Positions 49,110 through 54,106 of a DNA stretch of 54,106 nt are shown one piece after another. The notes under the pieces were generated by a model. The model searched no databases. It was not told where the DNA came from and saw nothing but the letters and a program-made list of their open reading frames with translations. Origin of the DNA: Paludibacteraceae bacterium (GTDB taxonomy: Bacteria > Bacteroidota > Bacteroidia > Bacteroidales > Paludibacteraceae); NCBI GenBank assembly GCA_905233255.1, contig CAJOCN010000003.1, positions 1-54,106 on the forward strand. The letters run 5' to 3'. Each line of letters begins with the position of its first letter. Position 1 is the stretch's first letter. Position numbers and translations under genes: made by a program.

Positions 49110-49715
49110 TATCTTCTCACGGCACTGTTTGATGTACATTTCATTTGCTTCTCGTACCCAGCAGTACTCCCATTTGGGATCCTTGAAACGGCTCGCGGCT
49201 TTCTCAAACCACTCCAACGCTTCGCTCTTGCTGCCGAAGGGTTTCGGCGCGTAGAAAAGACTCGTGCCGTAGTACGATAGTACCAACGGATCCTCCGGAG
49301 CCAGCTTAGTCGCCTCTTTGGCTAAACTCATGGCTTTGATCGGACGCATGGCGACATGCAGCCTCAGCTCAAAGACCATGACGGCACTCATGTACATCTC
49401 ATAATGTCCTGCCGGTAAATTGCCTTTCTGTGCCTCCACGTGCTCGCGGAACTGCTGTACGTACCGCTTGGCTTCCGGCATCAACGCCTCCTTGCCTTCT
49501 TTCTTCGCCTCCGCTACGATATATCCGCAGTACCCGTACTCGTAGAGCAATGTCTGACTGCTGACGGCTGATGGCTGAAGGCTCTCTATGTACTCCTGCC
49601 ATACAGGCATATTCTCCTGTCGGTAGGCGTCAAAGAGCTGCTTGTCAAAACCCTCTCCGGCTCTCCCTATAAAAGGGAGAACCAGAAAGGCTATGAAAAG
49701 AATGATTTTCTTCAA
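49095..49715 (-). CDS. small exported TPR-like protein, unknown function
   Basis: A 206-residue protein with a signal peptide and helical TPR-like repeats (AMSLAKEATKLAPEDPLVLSYYGTSLFYAPK, EALEWFEKAASRFKDPKWEYCWVREANEMYIKQC). The start codon is TTG within a CTTCAAAT-type repeat; MKKIILFIAFL would fit a classic signal. The signal-peptide end (LPFIGRAGEG) is encoded by a TCTCCC/GGGAGA palindrome (about 49655-49690), and QPSAVSSQ by CAGCCRT heptamers (49553-49582), so repeat sequence makes up a visible share of the N-terminal region. Function not recognised. Confidence 0.65.
   Translation of the reverse strand: MKKIILFIAFLVLPFIGRAGEGFDKQLFDAYRQENMPVWQEYIESLQPSAVSSQTLLYEYGYCGYIVAEAKKEGKEALMPEAKRYVQQFREHVEAQKGNLPAGHYEMYMSAVMVFELRLHVAMRPIKAMSLAKEATKLAPEDPLVLSYYGTSLFYAPKPFGSKSEALEWFEKAASRFKDPKWEYCWVREANEMYIKQCREKIKKTA
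49553..49582. repeat. CAGCCRT heptamer tract inside the TPR-like gene
   Basis: Read on the minus strand: CAGCCAT, CAGCCGT, CAGCAGT, CAG. In frame; encodes QPSAVSSQ. Confidence 0.7.
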
Positions 49716-49747
49716 ATCTTCAATTTGTTAAAATTGTATAATACATC

Positions 49748-49782
49748 TCCCTCCCCTTGTGGGGAGGGGCGGGGTGGGGTTA
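49748..49782. repeat. CCCTCCCC palindrome with GGGGTGGGGTT tail
   Basis: CCCTCCCC (49749-49756), TTGT, GGGGAGGG (49761-49768), then GCGGGGTGGGGTTA. The tail includes the TAA stop of the PPi-phosphofructokinase gene (minus strand). Confidence 0.85.
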
Positions 49783-51432
49783 TTTGCCTCTCTCCAGCAG
49801 CAGCGTACGTGTCGGTTGGTCGCAAACCTCGGTAGGACCGTAATACTGTACCGGACCCGGGTAAATATAACTGGTCTCGGGATCTGCCCAGTCCTCGCGG
49901 TGAGCCACCAGATACTGGAACGGCTTGCCGTTGAGGTCAACCAGAGCTTTCTGGATAACCGGTTTCATCTTACCGTTACGTTTCTCCATGTTCATCATCA
50001 TCGTGATAGGCACACCGCCGGCGATCCACTCTGCCGCAGGCTTGGTCAGGTTGCGCACGAGCGACATGTAACCCGTCTTGCCGGCTGCGATCAGGTGTGT
50101 TGCGTTCACGCCGATCGAGTAGCAGTAGTCGGCATCGAAGTTCGACGGGATAGCACAGCGGCCCTCGTAACCGAAGAAATGGTTGAGCGCCGAGAACTTA
50201 CCCTTGTACTCGCCGTTCGCTTTGAGCACAGCCAGACGCTTCTGTACCATTTCGATGAGCAGTTTCTCCGTCTCGATCTGACTAACCATCACGTTTCCGT
50301 GCGGGTCACGGTCCAGCGTCAGCTGACGCGCAATACCCTTCGGCAGCGAGCGGTAGAGATCGCACGAAGCCGGGCTCAGTTTGCTCTTCACATATTCGCG
50401 TTTCGCGTCGTCGCCGTCCAGACCGGTGAACTCCTCGTTGTTAGCCAGCATGTCGTTCAGTTCCTGGATCAGCACGCGCATAGCCGGAATGAACTCAATC
50501 AGACCTTCCGGAATAAGCACGGTACCGAAGTTCAGACCTGCGTTAGCACGGGCTACAATCACTTTCACAATGCCCTCTACGATGTCGTTGAGGGTCATGT
50601 TCTTTGCCTCTACCTCCTCCGAGATCAGGCAGATATTCGGTTGGCTCTGCAGTGCGCACTCCAGTGCAATATGGCTGGCGCTACGGCCCATCAGACGGAT
50701 GAAGTGCCAGTATTTCTTCGCAGAGTTAGCATCGCGCTGGATATTACCGATCAACTCGGAATAAACCTTGCAAGCGGTATCGAAACCGAACGAAGTCTCG
50801 ATCATCTCGTTCTTCAGGTCGCCGTCGATGGTCTTCGGGCAACCGATGACCTGAATACCGCATTTCTTCTGCAGGTAGTACTCGGCGAGCACACAAGCGT
50901 TGGTGTTCGAGTCGTCACCGCCGATGATGACAATCGCTTTGATACCGAGCTGTTTGCAGATCTCGATACCATTGTCGAACTGCCAGGTCTCTTCCAGTTT
51001 GGTACGACCCGAACCGATGATGTCGAATCCGCCGGTGTTGCGGTACTCGTCGATGATGTCGCCTGTCAGCTCTTGGTACTTGCCGTCAATCAGACCGCTC
51101 GGACCACCGAGGAAACCGTACAGCTTGTTGTTCGGATTGAGCGCCTTCAGACCGTCGTACAGACCGCTGATCACGTTGTGCCCGCCGGGAGCCTGACCGC
51201 CCGAGAGGATCACACCTACATTGAACGGCTCTGCGCATTTGTTCTCACCGGTCGTCGGCTCCATGGTGATGATAGGCAGACCGTACGTGTTCGGGAAGAG
51301 TTTCTTGATCTCCTCTTGGTCTGCTACCGACTGTGTTTTCTCGCCTTCCACCAGGCGTACTGCGCCCTGTAACGCTACCGGCATCTTCGGCTGATAGCTC
51401 TGGCGCGCAATTTGTAATGGACTTTTTTGCAT
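49780..51432 (-). CDS. pfp: pyrophosphate-dependent 6-phosphofructokinase
   Basis: A 550-residue enzyme of the long (beta-type) PPi-PFK group that converts fructose-6-phosphate and PPi to fructose-1,6-bisphosphate and phosphate, reversibly. Evidence: [38 protein letters not shown] (GGDD instead of the GGDGS of ATP enzymes, the PPi signature), [27 protein letters not shown] and [14 protein letters not shown]. It suggests PPi-saving glycolysis as in many anaerobes. It has its own promoter at 51476-51507; the 3' end merges with a GC-rich palindrome. Confidence 0.95.
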   Translation of the reverse strand: MQKSPLQIARQSYQPKMPVALQGAVRLVEGEKTQSVADQEEIKKLFPNTYGLPIITMEPTTGENKCAEPFNVGVILSGGQAPGGHNVISGLYDGLKALNPNNKLYGFLGGPSGLIDGKYQELTGDIIDEYRNTGGFDIIGSGRTKLEETWQFDNGIEICKQLGIKAIVIIGGDDSNTNACVLAEYYLQKKCGIQVIGCPKTIDGDLKNEMIETSFGFDTACKVYSELIGNIQRDANSAKKYWHFIRLMGRSASHIALECALQSQPNICLISEEVEAKNMTLNDIVEGIVKVIVARANAGLNFGTVLIPEGLIEFIPAMRVLIQELNDMLANNEEFTGLDGDDAKREYVKSKLSPASCDLYRSLPKGIARQLTLDRDPHGNVMVSQIETEKLLIEMVQKRLAVLKANGEYKGKFSALNHFFGYEGRCAIPSNFDADYCYSIGVNATHLIAAGKTGYMSLVRNLTKPAAEWIAGGVPITMMMNMEKRNGKMKPVIQKALVDLNGKPFQYLVAHREDWADPETSYIYPGPVQYYGPTEVCDQPTRTLLLERGK

Positions 51433-51475
51433 AAGATTAGTATATTAGATTTTGAATATATTTACAATTTGCCTG

Positions 51476-51507
51476 CAAATTTACTGCTTTTTTTTGACAT
51501 ATGCAAG
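51476..51507 (-). promoter_or_regulatory. promoter of pfp
   Basis: Minus strand: CTTG (51507-51504), 20-bp spacer with ATATGTCAAAAAAAAG, TAAATTTG (51483-51476). It belongs to the group of promoters with the conserved spacer (mgtC, tRNA-Gln, ruvA). Confidence 0.72.
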
Positions 51508-51544
51508 CGCGCGCGCAGTTTTCTTCAAGAATGTGTGCTTTTTC

Positions 51545-51595
51545 TTTCATTTTTCATTTTTCATTTTTCATTTTCAATTATTTTTACTACCTTTG
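51545..51595 (+). promoter_or_regulatory. promoter with TTTTTCA heptamers for the Sel1-like gene
   Basis: Heptamer run, CAATTATTTTT, then TACCTTTG at 51588-51595. The layout repeats that of the thiL promoter. Confidence 0.65.
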
Positions 51596-51763
51596 CACCC
51601 GAAATGGTTGAAAATAGTAATTCATAATTTTTAGTATGTCCAATTTTACCCCCCCCATCACGAAAATGTCGTAAAGTGCGGTAGTCTCCTACTGCTTGCC
51701 TTCATCTGCTTCTGTGCCTACTTCCACGGCTACCACCAATCACAAATTACCAATCACCAATCC

Positions 51764-51796
51764 CCCTCCCTTGAGGGGAGGGACGGGGTGGGGTTA
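51764..51796. repeat. GC-rich palindrome in the Sel1-like gene, copy 1
   Basis: CCCTCCC (51764-51770), TTGAG, GGGAGGG (51776-51782), ACGGGGTGGGGTT. Confidence 0.88.
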
Positions 51797-51933
51797 TCCC
51801 GCTCCCTTTTCTACAACCCCGATTCCATAGCTCACTACACCGACCTCGCCGCCCGCGAGGACGACCCCCGTGCGCTCTTCATCGCCGGCATGGCTACCCA
51901 TCTGAGCTACGCCGACCCGGACTACCCTTTTTC

Positions 51934-51967
51934 TCCCTCCACTGAGGGGAGGGACGGGGTGGGGTTA
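51934..51967. repeat. GC-rich palindrome in the Sel1-like gene, copy 2
   Basis: TCCCTCC (51934-51940) pairs with GGAGGGA (51948-51954), then CGGGGTGGGGTT. Both copies encode EGRDGVGL. Confidence 0.85.
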
Positions 51968-52095
51968 CCCTCTCTCTCCGAGGCGGACCACTACCTCCTC
52001 CGTGCCGCCGAACTGGGCAACGCGGACGCCATCACCTATATCCGTTGCCTCGCCGCTCACGACCAATGGCCGCATTTTGTTCCTGCCTCCTGCCG

Positions 52096-52314
52096 ATGAC
52101 CTATTACGACTACATAGCCGAACAGGTCGCAGCCGGGCTCTGGACAAAAACGCAGGCGGTTTTCGGGCGCAATGCACAGGCGCTCGATCTATACTTCCGT
52201 ATCTATAACCTCGTACTCAAATACGAACCGCAAAAGACCTACGGTTATGCTTCACGTATAGCCGCCAACGAACGTATTTACAGCCAAATAGGGGGGGGTA
52301 TTCGCATACTTTGA
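52096..52314 (+). CDS. small protein coupled to the Sel1-like gene, ending at a G8 tract
   Basis: A 72-residue protein MTYYDYIAEQVAAGLWTKTQ... with TPR/Sel1-like helices (LDLYFRIYNLVLKYEP). Its ATG overlaps the previous stop, so translation is coupled. Near the end lies G8 (52291-52298), after which the frame ends as GGGIRIL. With nine Gs it would run on to a TAA at 52386-52388 and end ESTFSF, so this tract has the same +1 relation as the C8 tract of the gene before. Function not recognised. Confidence 0.5.
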   Translation: MTYYDYIAEQVAAGLWTKTQAVFGRNAQALDLYFRIYNLVLKYEPQKTYGYASRIAANERIYSQIGGGIRIL

Positions 52315-52413
52315 AAAAGCAGGACGCACCCGATCCGCAACTCATACGGCGCTCCGTCATGGTCATGGAATCCACCTTCTCCTTCTAACGCTCCATAGCA
52401 TTTTTTTTCATAC

Positions 52414-52440
52414 AAATCGTTCATGTTACGTGAACGATTT
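52414..52440 (+). terminator. intrinsic terminator after the Sel1-like pair
   Basis: AAATCGTTCA (52414-52423), 7-nt loop, TGAACGATTT (52431-52440), then TTTTG. The stem and T-run are convincing. Confidence 0.82.
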
Positions 52441-52457
52441 TTTTGTGCTTTCGGCAG

Positions 52458-52465
52458 TACCTTTG
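52458..52465 (+). promoter_or_regulatory. -7 box of a promoter for the mobile-type block
   Basis: TACCTTTGCACC with GGCAG before it matches the -7 part of the strong promoters at 2563 and 48981. The -33 box is not clear: the position 20 bp upstream lies in the terminator stem. Confidence 0.5.
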
Positions 52466-52509
52466 CACCGGATTTCGGTTGTGGCAACGTCGCCGCACAT
52501 AAAGATCCG

Positions 52510-52668
52510 ATGTATATGAAACAAACTATTGTGCCGCCACAAAAGTCAGTGCGGCAAACACACCTTTCGCGCCTTTATTTTCTATCCAAAGGCTGCAAAA
52601 AAGCGCCCCTCGAATCAACAGGCGGCAAAGTCCTCTGGGCAAACTTTCATGAGCGCATATGGCGTTAA
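52510..52668 (+). CDS. possible small basic protein
   Basis: A 52-residue frame, MYMKQTIVPPQKSVRQTHL..., located just after the -7 box and overlapping the start of the HNH-like gene by 20 bases. It is rich in Lys and Arg. No family recognised; the alternative frame of the next gene is open over the same stretch, so it may not be real. Confidence 0.3.
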   Translation: MYMKQTIVPPQKSVRQTHLSRLYFLSKGCKKAPLESTGGKVLWANFHERIWR

Positions 52669-53101
52669 ACTGACTCTGTTGTTTTCTCCCGCTATGCGCA
52701 AAAAAGGCAGAAAAGCCAACAACAGCAAAAGAGGGTTAATACACCCCCGTATACGCCATTTTGGCAACTGTCTGGCGCACCGTATCATGTTCGAGACCTT
52801 TGCCGACGAACCCTGTCCGATCTACTTCGATTCAAAAGGAAAACCCTACAAGGGTATCGTCCATCACGTCATCGAGAACCCCCTCGACATCCGTATGGAC
52901 AATCTTATGGGCTGGCTGACCCACAAGCAGCATCATATCGCCGACAAACGGCGCAGAGCCCTTGAATCCGTACTGCCGGATATGTATTGTGTCGAGACCT
53001 CCTATCTCAAGCAGCTCGAAGACCCGAGAAAGACCGATGATGCAGATTTTAATATGGAACTTATTAAACTCAATACGACTTATGCAAAAGACAATCTATG
53101 A
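52649..53101 (+). CDS. HNH-endonuclease-like protein of a phage or mobile element
   Basis: About 150 residues from ATG 52649 (MSAYGVKLTLLFSPAM); the frame is open further upstream. A basic N-terminal part (MRKKGRKANNSKRG) precedes FETFADEPCPIYFDSKGKPYKGIVHHVIENPLDIRMDNLMGWLTHKQHHIADKRR, where the His-His, Asn and closing His fit an HNH-type homing-nuclease pattern (H-H...N...H). The same layout is found in phage and plasmid HNH proteins. Length is short and the catalytic set is not fully certain. It overlaps the next small gene by 20 bases. Confidence 0.6.
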   Translation: MSAYGVKLTLLFSPAMRKKGRKANNSKRGLIHPRIRHFGNCLAHRIMFETFADEPCPIYFDSKGKPYKGIVHHVIENPLDIRMDNLMGWLTHKQHHIADKRRRALESVLPDMYCVETSYLKQLEDPRKTDDADFNMELIKLNTTYAKDNL

Positions 53102-53234
53102 GCTCTTTGACGAACTCAGACCCCAAGAAAAAACTTCTTTCATTAGTGCAAGACTCGGTTGGGCTTCAAACGGAGCTCTCTGCGGCGAAGTCACATTAAG
53201 GCTCTGTAACCCGATGAGTGATGGTGATGATTAA
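53082..53234 (+). CDS. small phage-type protein, unknown function
   Basis: A 50-residue protein, MQKTIYELFDELRPQEKTSFISARLG..., starting inside the end of the HNH-like gene. No recognisable domain. Its context (compact overlapping small genes) is that of a phage or plasmid early region. Confidence 0.5.
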   Translation: MQKTIYELFDELRPQEKTSFISARLGWASNGALCGEVTLRLCNPMSDGDD

Positions 53235-53284
53235 AGTAGTAGATATTACTTCCATTATTGTTGAATTTAAATACCAATACTATT

Positions 53285-53671
53285 ATGCCAAACGACATTA
53301 AAAAACTGCGCCGACTCATGCGCACAGCTCATGTCCTACAAAAAGGAGATGACGACCACAAATTCGGGCAATCTCTCGCCCTTAAACAAGCGTGGCGGTT
53401 TGAGTCCTTCCGCGATGCCCTTTCCAACGGCTTTGCACGCTTTACCTACTACAAGAAAGATGGTACGTTCCGCCGCGCACTTGGGACGCGGTCATCCGTT
53501 CTTATTCCCATGGACAAACTGCCACAATGCCTGCAGGATAATGACGAGTGGGAGGAGAGAGCCAAAGCCATCCCTTATTTTGACCTCGAAAAACAAGAAT
53601 GGAGATCCTTTTCCGTCCTCAATTTCGTCAAACTTGAACAGGTCTGGAGATTTAACGACCCTATAGCATGA
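53285..53671 (+). CDS. DUF2693-like SH3-barrel protein of phage type
   Basis: A 128-residue protein, MPNDIKKLRRLMRTAHVLQKGD..., with a central segment WRFESFRDALSNGFARFTYYKKDGTFRRALGTRSSVLI. The F-x-Y-x-K-x-DG-x-x-R-x-A-x-GT pattern resembles DUF2693 (SH3-barrel) proteins of Bacteroides phages and conjugative elements. Function unknown. The stop overlaps the start of the next gene (ATGA). Confidence 0.6.
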   Translation: MPNDIKKLRRLMRTAHVLQKGDDDHKFGQSLALKQAWRFESFRDALSNGFARFTYYKKDGTFRRALGTRSSVLIPMDKLPQCLQDNDEWEERAKAIPYFDLEKQEWRSFSVLNFVKLEQVWRFNDPIA

Positions 53672-54106
53672 AACTCCTTCTCGACGATAAGCAACACAAC
53701 GGCTGCGCTCTCAATGCCAACGAGGCATGCATCTTTGCCGCTATCCTCAAATGTACCCGTGCAGGACGAGGATGGTACGGCAATTATCGTGAGTTAGCCG
53801 CCGCTATGCCTTTCGTCATTTCTCATCCTACCGTTATACGGGCTATACAAAAATTGTTGAACTTGGGGCTGATAGAGAGGAGAGAGGAAAAGTTATTCGC
53901 CTTGGTACAAAATGAACCAAGTTTGGTACAAAATGAACCATGTTTGGTACAAAATGAACCATGTTTGGTACAAAATGTACTCCCCCCTAATAACCCCCCT
54001 ATTATATATAATAATATGAACGAAAAAGAAAAAGAGCAGCCACGTGCGCTACGCACGCACGATGGCGAAAAGCAGCAAGGCAGCAATTTTGAAGATTTTA
54101 AGAAGG
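53668..54106 (+). CDS. replication-type winged-helix protein, truncated at the window end
   Basis: The first 146 codons of a longer gene. Residues 1-75 form a winged-helix DNA-binding domain (NANEACIFAAILKCTRAGRGWYGNYRELAAAM, VISHPTVIRAIQKLLNLGLIERREE), as in phage and plasmid replication or DnaD-like proteins of Bacteroidota. It is followed by four 7-residue repeats (LVQNEPS/C) encoded by a 21-bp tandem repeat, then a hydrophilic, Lys/Glu-rich linker. The rest, where a helicase-loader domain might lie, is outside the window. Confidence 0.62.
   Translation, partial: MKLLLDDKQHNGCALNANEACIFAAILKCTRAGRGWYGNYRELAAAMPFVISHPTVIRAIQKLLNLGLIERREEKLFALVQNEPSLVQNEPCLVQNEPCLVQNVLPPNNPPIIYNNMNEKEKEQPRALRTHDGEKQQGSNFEDFKK
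53902..53982. repeat. 21-bp tandem repeats inside the replication-type gene
   Basis: Four units of exactly 21-bp period start at 53902, 53923, 53944 and 53965. Each holds TTGGT-acaaaatga-ACCA, an imperfect palindrome. The period is a multiple of three, so the gene reads on; the repeats could double as iterons for the encoded protein. Confidence 0.85.

Larger units (their letters stand above)
51636..52099 (+). pseudogene. exported Sel1-like gene, frame broken at a C8 tract
   Basis: ATG at 51636 leads into C8 (51649-51656), after which the frame stops. With nine Cs it would continue without interruption: a hydrophobic signal segment (VVKCGSLLLLAFICFCAYFHG), then LFYNPDSIAHYTDLAAREDDPRALFIAGMA and a Sel1-type repeat (EADHYLLRAAELGNADAITYI), ending AAHDQWPHFVPASCR. 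Three repeat insertions are in frame: CCAATCA heptamers (ITNHQS) and two GC-rich palindromes, each read as EGRDGVGL. Either the tract is a phase switch, or a base was lost in sequencing, or the gene is dead. The stop overlaps the next ATG (ATGA). Confidence 0.6.

Noticed and set aside
49759..51372. 537-codon open frame opposite the PPi-phosphofructokinase gene
   Set aside because: The minus-strand frame encodes a clear, complete PFK; the opposite frame shows no domain and is rich in His, Arg and Val as shadows usually are.
52414..52440. parS-like site (TTCATGTTACGTGAACG)
   Set aside because: It does not match the parS palindrome, and the fit to a terminator stem followed by a T-run is better. 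No parS was found near parAB.

Overview
The window looks like a chromosomal segment of an anaerobic, probably gut-type member of the Bacteroidales (Bacteroidota). The grounds are promoters of the TTTG / 20-bp spacer / TAnnTTTG type, very little Shine-Dalgarno signal, the type IX secretion (T9SS) protein SprA, a GldG homologue, T9SS-type C-terminal tails, Bacteroidota families DUF4301 and DUF5683, and a pyrophosphate-dependent phosphofructokinase. No species can be named from the sequence alone.

Layout. 1-10.8 kb: three large exported proteins with C-terminal sorting tails (F5/8C, FN3 and cleaved-adhesin-like domains), an MgtC-family membrane protein and an S1/P1-type nuclease. 10.9-21.5 kb (minus strand): ruvA, the 2558-residue T9SS translocon protein sprA, a NadR-like kinase and a DUF4301 gene, probably one transcript. 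21.7-34 kb (plus strand): thiL, ispD, then a surface-glycan block (GT4, kdsD, kdsC, an ATPase, a CDP-ribitol synthase fusion, LicD, GT2, GT11 fucosyltransferase, acyltransferase, GT2). From about 27.6 to 33 kb this block is visibly AT-richer than its surroundings. 34-48.9 kb (minus strand): a tightly packed series with a YfhO-like membrane protein, MerR regulator, MltD-type transglycosylase, DUF5683, parB, parA, GT9, kduI, an outer-membrane barrel, LysM-PBP1, gldG, a double-parvulin chaperone and an NrnA-type DHH phosphoesterase. 49-51.5 kb: tRNA-Gln(CTG), a small secreted TPR-like protein and PPi-phosphofructokinase. 51.6-54.1 kb: two overlapping frame-broken Sel1-like genes, then a phage- or plasmid-like block (HNH-like protein, small proteins, truncated replication-type protein carrying 21-bp repeats).

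The most unusual property is how thoroughly small repeats have invaded the genes. At least three classes occur: (i) 7-8-bp tandem arrays of many different unit sequences; (ii) palindromic units built on AAAGACCGC - short variable hairpin - GCTCAAAGA, several of whose hairpins keep a CTTTG loop while the stem changes by compensating pairs; (iii) GC-rich CCCTCCC/GGGAGGG palindromes followed by a GGGGTGGGGTT tail. All three lie both between genes and in frame inside conserved genes (ispD, kdsD, GT4, yfhO-like, nrnA, gldG, LysM-PBP1, TPR-like, Sel1-like). They supply stop codons for several genes and sit where others have lost an ATG start. This resembles the Rickettsia palindromic elements in effect, but several unrelated repeat classes act here at once.

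The genes fit an envelope-centred lifestyle: T9SS export of adhesin-like proteins (SprA, the barrel and GldG, three cargo proteins), Kdo and polyol-phosphate glycan synthesis, peptidoglycan turnover and outer-membrane protein folding. Functions come from family recognition by eye; no database search was run.
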